Part shown: positions 49,297 to 56,952 of the stretch, piece by piece
How positions within the stretch are numbered: position 1 is the stretch's first letter
How the letters are laid out: each line of letters opens with the position of its first letter
Assembly (NCBI GenBank): GCA_963707145.1
Contig: CAVPOQ010000008.1
Location: 930,001 to 994,000 of the forward strand
Direction: 5' to 3'
Length of the DNA: 64,000 bases
Source of the DNA: RPQJ01 sp963707145
GTDB lineage: Bacteria > Pseudomonadota > Gammaproteobacteria > Steroidobacterales > Steroidobacteraceae
Notes under the pieces: model-generated
Database searches by the model: none
Seen by the model: only the letters and a program-made list of their open reading frames with translations
Told to the model about the DNA's origin: nothing
Translations under genes and position numbers: made by a program

Positions 49297-49623
49297 GTGA
49301 GCCAGTCCATCATCCACGTCACCGACTCGAGCTTCGAGCAAGACGTGCTCAAGTCCGACAAACCGGTGCTGCTCGACTTCTGGGCCGAATGGTGCGGTCC
49401 CTGCAAGATGATCGCGCCGCTCCTCGACGAGATCGCGGCCGACTACGACGGTCGCGTCGTGGTCGCCAAGATGAACGTCGACGACAACCCGCGCACGCCG
49501 ATGAAATTCAACGTGCGCGGCATCCCGACGCTCATCCTCTTCAAGAACGGCCAGGCCGAGGGCCAGAAGATCGGTGCCGTGCGCAAGGCGGACGTGACCG
49601 CGTTCCTGGACGGCAAGCTGTGA
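49297..49623 (+). CDS. trxA: Thioredoxin 1
   Basis: A 108-residue thioredoxin with the active site WAEWCGPCKMIAPLLDEIA (residues 29-47) and the cis-proline loop VRGIPTLILFKNGQ. It reduces disulfides of ribonucleotide reductase and other proteins using electrons from thioredoxin reductase. Start GTG 49297, with GGAGGT nine bases upstream. The rho reading frame overlaps its stop (GTGA), as expected from the widespread trxA-rho order. Confidence 0.97.
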   Translation: MSQSIIHVTDSSFEQDVLKSDKPVLLDFWAEWCGPCKMIAPLLDEIAADYDGRVVVAKMNVDDNPRTPMKFNVRGIPTLILFKNGQAEGQKIGAVRKADVTAFLDGKL

Positions 49624-51056
49624 GAGGCTACCTCGGCAATCCCAATCGCGGCCGTCCCGGCAAGCGTGGCCGCGGCGGCGGCGGCCAGCCCGACGGCAAT
49701 CGCGGCCCGCGGCAGGACGAACTGCCGCCGGACGATTTCGTGGAAGGCGAGGACCTGGACGTCATCAGCCCCGCCGAACTCGAGGCCAGCCGCCGCTCGA
49801 TGAACCTGAGCGAGCTGAAGCACAAGCCGATCCCGGAACTGCTCAGGATCGCCACGCAGATGGGCATGGAGAACCTGGCCCGCTCGCGCAAGCAGGACAT
49901 CATCTTCGCGATCCTCAAGGCGCACGCGAGGAACGGCGAGGACATCTACGGCGACGGCGTGCTCGAGATCCTGCAGGACGGCTTCGGCTTCCTGCGCTCG
50001 CCCGAGGGCTCCTACCTGTCGGGCCCGGACGACATCTACATCAGTCCGTCGCAGATCCGCCGCTTCAACCTGCGCACCGGCGACACGATTTCGGGCCTGA
50101 TCCGTCCGCCCAAGGACGGCGAGCGCTATTTCGCGCTGCTCAAGGTCGGGCAGATCAACTTCGACTCGCCCGAGAACGCGCGCAGCAAGGTGCTGTTCGA
50201 GAACCTCACGCCGCTGCACCCGACCAGGCGCTTCCGCCTCGAGCGCGGCACCGGCAGCACCGAGGACCTCACCGCGCGCATGATCGACCTGATCGCGCCG
50301 CTCGGTAAGGGACAGCGCGGACTGATCGTCTCGCCGCCGAAGGCCGGCAAGACCATGCTGCTGCAGAACATCGCCAACTCGATCACGGCCAATCACCCCG
50401 AGGTGTACCTGATCGTGCTGCTCATCGACGAGCGGCCCGAGGAAGTCACCGAGATGACGCGCACCGTGCGCGGCGAGGTGGTGTCCTCGACCTTCGACGA
50501 GCCGGCGAGCCGCCACGTGCAGGTCGCCGAGATGGTGATCGAGAAGGCCAAGCGCCTCGTCGAGCACAAGAAGGACGTGGTGATCCTGCTCGACTCGATC
50601 ACGCGTCTCGCGCGCGCCTACAACACCGTCGTGCCGAGCTCGGGCAAGGTGCTCACCGGCGGCGTCGACGCCAACGCGCTGCAGCGCCCGAAGCGGTTCT
50701 TCGGTGCCGCGCGCAACATCGAGGAGGGCGGCAGCCTGACGATCCTTGCCACGGCGCTGATCGACACCGGATCGCGCATGGACGACGTGATCTACGAGGA
50801 GTTCAAGGGCACCGGCAACAGCGAGATCCACCTCGACCGTCGCATTGCCGAGAAGCGCGTCTACCCGGCGTTCAACATCAACCGCTCGGGCACCCGCCGC
50901 GAGGAGCTCATCACCTCCCCGGACGAGCTGCAGAAGATCTGGATCCTGCGCAAACTGCTGCACCCGATGGACGAACTGGCGGCGGCTGAGTTCCTCATCG
51001 ACAAGATGCGGGACACGAAGACCAACGCCGAGTTCTTCGACTCCATGAGGCGCTGA
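49620..51056 (+). CDS. rho: Transcription termination factor Rho, with RGG-type N-terminal extension
   Basis: The conserved Rho begins at MNLSELKHKPIPELL (ATG 49800) and has LEILQDGFGFLRSPEGSYL, the Walker A PPKAGKTMLLQNIANSI, Walker B VVILLDSITRLARAYN and LLIDERPEEVTEM; it is the hexameric RNA-translocating ATPase that ends transcription. The frame is open without a stop for 60 more codons back to GTG 49620, which overlaps the trxA stop. Those codons have the strong third-position GC bias of real coding sequence and encode a glycine/arginine-rich stretch (NRGRPGKRGRGGGGQPDGNR) followed by an acidic linker, so I take the longer form (478 residues). A start at 49800 (E. coli-like length, 418) cannot be excluded; neither has a strong ribosome site. 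Confidence 0.93.
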   Translation: MRGYLGNPNRGRPGKRGRGGGGQPDGNRGPRQDELPPDDFVEGEDLDVISPAELEASRRSMNLSELKHKPIPELLRIATQMGMENLARSRKQDIIFAILKAHARNGEDIYGDGVLEILQDGFGFLRSPEGSYLSGPDDIYISPSQIRRFNLRTGDTISGLIRPPKDGERYFALLKVGQINFDSPENARSKVLFENLTPLHPTRRFRLERGTGSTEDLTARMIDLIAPLGKGQRGLIVSPPKAGKTMLLQNIANSITANHPEVYLIVLLIDERPEEVTEMTRTVRGEVVSSTFDEPASRHVQVAEMVIEKAKRLVEHKKDVVILLDSITRLARAYNTVVPSSGKVLTGGVDANALQRPKRFFGAARNIEEGGSLTILATALIDTGSRMDDVIYEEFKGTGNSEIHLDRRIAEKRVYPAFNINRSGTRREELITSPDELQKIWILRKLLHPMDELAAAEFLIDKMRDTKTNAEFFDSMRR

Positions 51057-51058
51057 GC

Positions 51059-51093
51059 GGACCGGGCGGCGTGGGTCGCACGCCGCCCGGTCC
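51059..51093 (+). terminator. Strong stem-loop after rho, no T-tract
   Basis: A 15-base perfect stem (51059-51073 with 51079-51093) and five-base loop start two bases after the rho stop. No T-tract follows, so intrinsic termination is doubtful; it may protect the 3' end or work with Rho itself. It lies 18 bases before the next gene. Confidence 0.5.
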
Positions 51094-51110
51094 ACGCGCG
51101 AGTCCCGGCC

Positions 51111-51980
51111 ATGCACGCCACGGAGAACCTGCGCGGCATCGTTGCGATGCTGATTGCGGTGGCAGTGTTCTCCGTCATGGACGCGCAGCTGAAGCTGCTC
51201 GCTGGCCACTACGGTCCCATGCAGGTCGCCTTCCTGCGCGGCGTGACCTCGCTGCCGTTCGTGCTGCTGCCGGTGCTGTTGCGGGGCCGGATGGCGCGCC
51301 TCAAGCCCGTCAACGTGCGACTGCACCTGCTGCGCGGCGCGCTCTCGGTGCTGATGCTCGGCAGCTTCATCTACGCGGTGCGCGAGTCCTCGCTCGCCAC
51401 GACGTACTCCATCTTCATGTGCGCCCCGCTGGTGCTCGCCGCCATCTCGGTGCCGCTGCTCGGCGAGAAGGTGTCCGGTCCGCAGTGGGTGGCGATCGCC
51501 GTCGGCCTCGGGGGCGTGCTGCTGATGATCGCGCCGCGCGGCGGCGGCCTGGTGTCGCTGGGTTCGCTCGCGGCGGTCGTGGCCGTGGCCACCTATTCGC
51601 TGGCCGCGGTCTCGATCCGGATTCTGTCGCGGACCGACACCACCGAGAGCATGGTGTTCTGGTTCTCGGTGCTGCTGAGCCTGTGCGCAGGGCTGCTCGC
51701 CATTCCCGCCTGGGTTCCGCTGCTGGCCGAGCACTGGCTGCTGTTCATCGGCATCGGCGTGACCGGCGCGACTGGCCAGCACTTCATCACTGAGGCCTTC
51801 CGTCACGCGCCTGCCGCGGTCGTGGCGCCGTTCGAATACACGGCGCTGCTGTGGGGCATGGTGCTCGATCTGGTGATCTGGGGCGTGCTGCCAGGCAGCG
51901 TGACGCTCGTCGGTGGCGCGATCGTGATCTCCGCCGGCCTGTACCTGCTGGCACGCGAGCGCCGCTCTCGCGCGGCCTGA
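51111..51980 (+). CDS. EamA/DMT-superfamily transporter (RhaT/RarD-like)
   Basis: A 289-residue inner-membrane protein with ten hydrophobic segments in two EamA repeats: IVAMLIAVAVFSVMDAQLK, AFLRGVTSLPFVLLPVLL and LLGEKVSGPQWVAIAVGLGG in the first; AAVVAVATYSLAAVSIRIL, FIGIGVTGATGQHFITEAFR and FEYTALLWGMVLDLVIWGVL in the second. Substrate unknown. ATG 51111 follows a GC stem-loop after rho, so expression may depend on read-through or its own promoter. Confidence 0.88.
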   Translation: MHATENLRGIVAMLIAVAVFSVMDAQLKLLAGHYGPMQVAFLRGVTSLPFVLLPVLLRGRMARLKPVNVRLHLLRGALSVLMLGSFIYAVRESSLATTYSIFMCAPLVLAAISVPLLGEKVSGPQWVAIAVGLGGVLLMIAPRGGGLVSLGSLAAVVAVATYSLAAVSIRILSRTDTTESMVFWFSVLLSLCAGLLAIPAWVPLLAEHWLLFIGIGVTGATGQHFITEAFRHAPAAVVAPFEYTALLWGMVLDLVIWGVLPGSVTLVGGAIVISAGLYLLARERRSRAA

Positions 51981-52046
51981 GGATCGGGTTCGCGAAGCGT
52001 GCGTGGACCCGGCGGCATGCTGCCACCGGATCCCCGCGAACGTCGG

Positions 52047-52568
52047 TCACTTCGGCAGCAGCACCGTGTCGATCACATGGATCACGCCGTTGCTCGCGCC
52101 GACGTCGGTCTTGATGACGTTGGCGTCGTTGACCTTCACCTTGTTGCCATCAACCGCGATCCTCAGCATCTGGCCGTTCACGGTCTTGGCTTCCTTGAGC
52201 TTCACGACATCGGCGGCCATCACCTTGCCGGGCACAACGTGGTAGGTCAGGATCGAGGCGAGCTTGGCCTTGTTCTCGGGCTTGAGCAGCGAGTCCACGG
52301 TGCCGGCCGGCAGCTTCGCGAACGCCTCGTCGGTCGGCGCAAACACCGTGAACGGGCCCGTCCCCTTCAGCGTATCCACGAGTCCTGCGGCCTTCAGCGC
52401 GGTGGCCAGCGTGTTGAAGCTTCCGGCGGCGACAGCGGTGTCGACGATGTCCGCGCTGGCCTTCGACTTCGCGTCGTAGGCGTGGACGGGCTGGAGTGCG
52501 AACACGCACGAGAGCATCGCAGCAAACGGGAGGGTGGCGCGCAGCCGCGTCGCGATCGAGATCGACAT
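52047..52568 (-). CDS. Secreted fasciclin (FAS1) domain protein
   Basis: A 173-residue protein with a signal peptide (TRLRATLPFAAMLSCVFALQ, cleaved near VHA-YDA) and one FAS1 domain: DIVDTAVAAGSFNTLATALK, GTGPFTVFAPTDEAFAKLPA, ILTYHVVPGKVMAADVV and the ending NGVIHVIDTVLLPK. Single-domain FAS1 proteins are small adhesive or surface-associated periplasmic proteins. AGGAG before ATG 52566-52568 is a clear ribosome site. It stands alone downstream of purD. Confidence 0.92.
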   Translation of the reverse strand: MSISIATRLRATLPFAAMLSCVFALQPVHAYDAKSKASADIVDTAVAAGSFNTLATALKAAGLVDTLKGTGPFTVFAPTDEAFAKLPAGTVDSLLKPENKAKLASILTYHVVPGKVMAADVVKLKEAKTVNGQMLRIAVDGNKVKVNDANVIKTDVGASNGVIHVIDTVLLPK

Positions 52569-52748
52569 GGGGGTTTCTCCTGCGTCAAACGGTTTGGGGA
52601 AGCCGGTGCGGCCCGTGGGCGACTGCGCCGTACCCCTCGTTTCGCCAGGCGCGACGGCCCAGTTTCCCTTGTACAGGTCCGTGTCGCGTGCGTCGTCCGG
52701 TGGCGCCGCGGCGGGCGCCCGGCTGGATCGTGCGGACCCGCGGTGGAC

Positions 52749-54029
52749 TCAAGCCTCGCGTGCCACCGCCCGGTAGCCGATGTCCCGCCGGCAGACCATG
52801 CCGTCCCAGCCGATCGCATCCACCAGCGCATAGGCCTGCGACTGCGCGGCGCGCACGGTCGCGCCGAGGCCGACTGCGCACAGCACGCGACCGCCGTTGG
52901 TCACGACCTCGCCGTCGCGCAGGGACGTGCCGGCATGGAAGACCTTGCCGGGCAGTTTCGCGGCGGCATCGAGGCCGTGGATCACGTCGCCCTTGCGCAC
53001 GGCGTCGGGGTAGCCCGGCGCCGCCAGCACCACGCCGACTGCGGCACGCGGATCCCACTCGATGGGTGCCTGGGCGAGGCGGCCGTCGAGCGCGGCGTCG
53101 CAGAGCACGGTGAGGTCCGAGCGCATGCGCGCGAGGATCGGCTGCGTCTCCGGATCGCCGAAGCGGCAGTTGAACTCGAGCACCTTCGGCGTGCCGTCGG
53201 CGCCGATCATCAGGCCTGCGTAGAGGAATCCCAGGTAGGGCGTGCCCTCGGCGGCCAGCGCCCGCACGGTGGGCCACATCACCTCGCGCATGACGCGGTC
53301 GTGGATCTCCGGCGTCACCACCGGCGCGGGCGAGTACGCGCCCATGCCGCCGGTGTTGGGGCCTTCGTCGCGATCGCGCAGGCGCTTGTGGTCCTGCGAG
53401 GTGGCGAGCGGCAGCACGTGCGTCCCGTCCACCATGGCGATGAAGCTCGCTTCCTCGCCCTCGAGGAACTCCTCGATCACTACCCGCTCGCCGGCCTCGC
53501 CGAAGCGGCCGTCGAACATGGCGCGCGCGGTGTCGACGGCTTCGTCGGGCGTGGCGCAGATCACGACTCCCTTCCCTGCGGCGAGACCATCGGCCTTCAC
53601 CACCAGCGGCCCACGCTGCGTGCGCACCCAGGCCGGATCGAAGTCGCTGCGCGTGAAGGTGCCGTAGGCGGCCGTCGGGATACCGTGGCGCTTCAGGAAA
53701 TCCTTGGTGAAGGCCTTCGATCCCTCGAGCTGCGCGGCGGCGCGGCCCGGACCGAAGCAACGCAGGCCGGCTGCGGCGAACGCGTCGACCACGCCGCGCA
53801 CCAGCGGGCCCTCCGGGCCGACGATCGTGAGCCCGACCTGCTCGGCGAGTGCATGGCGCACGAGGCCATCGAGGTCCTCGGCCTCGATCCCGACGTTGCG
53901 CACGCGCGGCTCGAGCGCCGTGCCCGCGTTGCCTGGGGCCACGTGGACTTCCGTCACGCGCGGCGACTGCGCGACCTTCCACGCGAGCGCGTGCTCGCGG
54001 CCGCCCGAGCCGATGACCAGGACTTTCAT
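52749..54029 (-). CDS. purD: Phosphoribosylamine--glycine ligase
   Basis: A 426-residue ATP-grasp enzyme for step 2 of purine synthesis, joining glycine to phosphoribosylamine. It begins MKVLVIGSGGREHALAWKV and has VGPEGPLVRGVVDAF, VVKADGLAAGKGVVIC, GPNTGGMGAYSPAPVV and VLEFNCRFGDPETQ, all typical of PurD. Its ATG overlaps the purH stop (ATGA), so the two are translationally coupled; it is the last gene of the long leftward operon. Confidence 0.97.
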   Translation of the reverse strand: MKVLVIGSGGREHALAWKVAQSPRVTEVHVAPGNAGTALEPRVRNVGIEAEDLDGLVRHALAEQVGLTIVGPEGPLVRGVVDAFAAAGLRCFGPGRAAAQLEGSKAFTKDFLKRHGIPTAAYGTFTRSDFDPAWVRTQRGPLVVKADGLAAGKGVVICATPDEAVDTARAMFDGRFGEAGERVVIEEFLEGEEASFIAMVDGTHVLPLATSQDHKRLRDRDEGPNTGGMGAYSPAPVVTPEIHDRVMREVMWPTVRALAAEGTPYLGFLYAGLMIGADGTPKVLEFNCRFGDPETQPILARMRSDLTVLCDAALDGRLAQAPIEWDPRAAVGVVLAAPGYPDAVRKGDVIHGLDAAAKLPGKVFHAGTSLRDGEVVTNGGRVLCAVGLGATVRAAQSQAYALVDAIGWDGMVCRRDIGYRAVAREA

Positions 54030-55597
54030 CAGTGCCTGAAGTGGCGCATGCCGGTGAACACCATGGCGATGCCGTGCTCGTCGGCGGCGGCGATCACCTC
54101 GGCGTCGCGCTTGGAGCCGCCCGGCTGGATCACGGCCGCGATGCCATGCCCGGCCGCGGCGTCGAGGCCGTCGCGGAACGGGAAGAACGCGTCGGAGGCC
54201 ATCACGGAGCCGCGCGGCTCGAGGTTCTCGTCGCGGGCCTTCATCGCCGCGATGCGGGTGGAGACCACCCGACTCATCTGCCCCGCACCGATCCCCACCG
54301 TCGTGCCGTCCTTTGCGAACACGATGGCGTTCGACTTCACGTACTTGCAGACGGTCCATGCGAACAGCAGGTCGTCGAGCTCGGCGTCTGTCGGCGCCCG
54401 CTTCGTCACCACCTGCAGCTGCTCGCGCCTGACCACGCCGATGTCGCGGCTCTGCAGCAGCAGGCCGCCGTTCAAGCTGCGGATCTCGAAGCGCGTGTTG
54501 CTCGGCGCCAGCCCGCCGGTCACCAGCAGGCGCACGTTCTCCTTGCGCGCACAGGCCTCGCGGGCCTCGGGTTCTACCGCCGGGGCGACAATCACCTCGA
54601 CGAACTGCCGCTCGACGATGGTGCGTGCCGTCTCGCCGTCGAGGGGCCGGTTGAAGGCGATGATGCCGCCGAACGCCGAGGTGGGATCGGTGCGGAAGGC
54701 GTGGTCGTAGGCCCCGCGCAGGCTCGCCGCGACGGCGACGCCGCAGGGATTGGCGTGCTTGACGATGACGCAGGCCGGCGCCTCGAACTGGCGTACGCAC
54801 TCGAACGCGGTGTCCGCGTCGGCGAGGTTGTTGTAGGAGAGCTCCTTGCCCTGCAGCTGCGAGGCCGAGCCGACCGAGGCGCCCTGGCTGTCGGTCGCGA
54901 CGTAGAACGCTGCCTGCTGGTGCGGGTTCTCCCCGTAGCGCAGGTCGAGACGCTTGCGGAACTGCAATGCGAGCAGGTCGGGGAACTCGCTCAAGGCTCC
55001 GTTGCGCCCGGCGCGGCCGAGGTAGGACGCGACCGCCGCGTCGTACTGCGCGGTGTGCGCGAAGGCCTTGGTGGCGAGCCGCAGCCGCGTCTCGGCCGGC
55101 ACGCCGCCGCCCTCGCGGTCGATCTCCGCGAGCACCGTGCCGTAGTCGAGCGGATCCACGACGATGGTTACGCGGTCGTGGTTCTTGGCCGCGGCGCGCA
55201 CCATTGCAGGCCCGCCGATGTCGATGTTCTCGACGGCGTCCTCGAAGGTGCAGTCCGGCTTCGCGACCGTGGCAGCGAACGGGTAGAGGTTGACCGCGAC
55301 GAGGTCGATCGCCTCGATGCCGTGCTCGGCCATCACCGCGTCGTCCGTGCCGCGCCGACCGAGCAGTCCGCCGTGGATTCTCGGGTGCAGCGTCTTCACG
55401 CGTCCGTCCATGATCTCCGGGAAGCCCGTGATCGAGGCCACGTCGGTGACCTCGATGCCGTCCTCGCGCAGCAGGGCCGCGGTGCCGCCGGTCGAGAGCA
55501 GCGTCACGCCGCGGCTGCGCAACGCGCGTGCGAACTCGAGCAGCCCCTCCTTGTTCGAGACGCTGAGCAGCGCACGCCGGATCGTTGTCTGGCCCAT
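54029..55597 (-). CDS. purH: Bifunctional AICAR transformylase / IMP cyclohydrolase
   Basis: A 522-residue protein that performs the last two steps of IMP synthesis. The N-terminal MGS-like cyclohydrolase domain has RRALLSVSNKEGLLEFA, STGGTAALLREDGIEV and DGRVKTLHPRIHGGLLGRRG; the C-terminal transformylase has LQGKELSYNNLADADTAFEC, the catalytic lysine-histidine VKHANPCGVAVA and GQMSRVVSTRIAAMKA. It lies 18 bases after fis and overlaps purD. Confidence 0.97.
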   Translation of the reverse strand: MGQTTIRRALLSVSNKEGLLEFARALRSRGVTLLSTGGTAALLREDGIEVTDVASITGFPEIMDGRVKTLHPRIHGGLLGRRGTDDAVMAEHGIEAIDLVAVNLYPFAATVAKPDCTFEDAVENIDIGGPAMVRAAAKNHDRVTIVVDPLDYGTVLAEIDREGGGVPAETRLRLATKAFAHTAQYDAAVASYLGRAGRNGALSEFPDLLALQFRKRLDLRYGENPHQQAAFYVATDSQGASVGSASQLQGKELSYNNLADADTAFECVRQFEAPACVIVKHANPCGVAVAASLRGAYDHAFRTDPTSAFGGIIAFNRPLDGETARTIVERQFVEVIVAPAVEPEAREACARKENVRLLVTGGLAPSNTRFEIRSLNGGLLLQSRDIGVVRREQLQVVTKRAPTDAELDDLLFAWTVCKYVKSNAIVFAKDGTTVGIGAGQMSRVVSTRIAAMKARDENLEPRGSVMASDAFFPFRDGLDAAAGHGIAAVIQPGGSKRDAEVIAAADEHGIAMVFTGMRHFRH

Positions 55598-55615
55598 CGT
55601 GGATCCCGTGACCGG

Positions 55616-55912
55616 TCAGCCGGAAATGCCGTAATGCCTGAGCTTCTTGCGCAGCGTGCCGCGGTTGATGCCCAGGATCTCGGCGGCGCGGCTCTGGTTG
55701 CCGTCGGCGTACTCGAGCGCCGCGCGGAACAGCGGTTCCTCGACCTCGCGCATCACCAGCTCGTAGAGGTGCCCGGGCGCATGGCCATTGAGGCTGGCGA
55801 AATAACTGCCAAGCGCCTGCTCGGCATGCGAGCGCAGCGGCACGCTGCGGCCGGAGTGGATCACCGCGGGCTTCGCCTCGCGACGGACTGGTGTTTTCTT
55901 GCGCGACGCCAT
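55616..55912 (-). CDS. fis: DNA-binding protein Fis
   Basis: A 98-residue nucleoid protein, the same length as E. coli Fis. The C-terminal helix-turn-helix is NQSRAAEILGINRGTLRKKL, preceded by VEEPLFRAALEYADG; the N-terminal beta-hairpin arm is present but divergent (REAKPAVIHSGRSVPLRSHA). It bends DNA and tunes growth-phase transcription. As in most gammaproteobacteria it follows dusB, 39 bases downstream. Confidence 0.95.
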   Translation of the reverse strand: MASRKKTPVRREAKPAVIHSGRSVPLRSHAEQALGSYFASLNGHAPGHLYELVMREVEEPLFRAALEYADGNQSRAAEILGINRGTLRKKLRHYGISG

Positions 55913-55951
55913 GGACCCCGACCTCGTTCGTCCGTCGGCCGGCGCGCGAGT

Positions 55952-56947
55952 TCAGGCGGCGGCGGCGTGCTCCGCGCCGGTTCGGTCGAAGTACTCGCGC
56001 ACGCGCGCGAGCTGCGCCTCGGCCGACTCCACCTGCATCACGGACTGACGGAAGGCCAGCGCCTGCGGGCGCTCCCGGCAATACCAGCCAATGTGCTTGC
56101 GCGCGATTCTGACTCCGGGCCCGGGGCCGTAGAAGTCGTACAAGTCGCGCAAATGGGCCAGCATGATATCACGCAGCTCCGCTGCGGAAGGCTCGGCCGG
56201 CGCCGCCGTGCCGGCGAGCGCGGCCTCGATCTCGCGGAAGATCCACGGTCGTCCCTGGGCTGCGCGGCCGACCATGACGCCGTCGACGCCGGTCAGCGCG
56301 ACGACGTGCGCCGCCTTGCCGGCGCAGTCGATGTCGCCGTTGGCGAACACCGGAATCCGCACCGCCTGCTTGATCTCGGCGATGGTCGCGTACTCCGCCG
56401 CGCCCTCGAAGCGACAGGCGCGCGTGCGACCGTGCACCGCGAGCGCCTGCACGCCGGCGGACTCCGCGATGCGCGCGATCCGTGTGCCGTTGCGGTTCGA
56501 CGGGTCCCAGCCGGTGCGGATCTTGAGCGTCACCGGCACGTCCACGGCCCGCACCGTCGCCTCGAGGATCGCGGCCACGAGGGACTCGTCGCGCAGCAGC
56601 GCCGAGCCCGCCTCCTTGTTGCAGACGCGCTTGGCGGGACACCCCATGTTGACGTCGATGATCTCGGCGCCCGCATCGGCATTGCGGCGCGCGGCGTCGG
56701 CCATCGCCTGCGGATCCCCGCCCGCGATCTGCACGACGCGCGGGCCGGGCTCGCCGGAATGATCACGTCGCCGGCGCGACAGCTCCGTGTCCCAGAGACG
56801 CGGATCGGCGGAGAGCATCTCGCCGGCGGCGAGCGCCGCGCCCATGCGCCGGCACAGCCGCCTGAACGGCAGGTCGGTGACGCCCGCCATCGGGGCAAGG
56901 AGCGCGCGGCCCGCCAGTCGGTGCCGGCCGATCGTGAGAGTGGACAT
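55952..56947 (-). CDS. dusB: tRNA-dihydrouridine synthase B
   Basis: A 331-residue FMN enzyme that reduces uridines in the D-loop of tRNA. FMN and active-site motifs are LLAPMAGVTDLPFRRLCRR, VQIAGGDPQAMADAA, NMGCPAKRVCNKEAGSALLR (with the catalytic cysteine) and HGRTRACRFEGAAEY; the C-terminal GVRIARKHIGWYC helix is DusB-like. ATG 56945-56947 matches the family start (TIGRHRLAGRALLAPMAGV). It lies five bases after the zinc-ribbon gene and leads into fis. Confidence 0.96.
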   Translation of the reverse strand: MSTLTIGRHRLAGRALLAPMAGVTDLPFRRLCRRMGAALAAGEMLSADPRLWDTELSRRRRDHSGEPGPRVVQIAGGDPQAMADAARRNADAGAEIIDVNMGCPAKRVCNKEAGSALLRDESLVAAILEATVRAVDVPVTLKIRTGWDPSNRNGTRIARIAESAGVQALAVHGRTRACRFEGAAEYATIAEIKQAVRIPVFANGDIDCAGKAAHVVALTGVDGVMVGRAAQGRPWIFREIEAALAGTAAPAEPSAAELRDIMLAHLRDLYDFYGPGPGVRIARKHIGWYCRERPQALAFRQSVMQVESAEAQLARVREYFDRTGAEHAAAA

Positions 56948-56952
56948 GCGGT

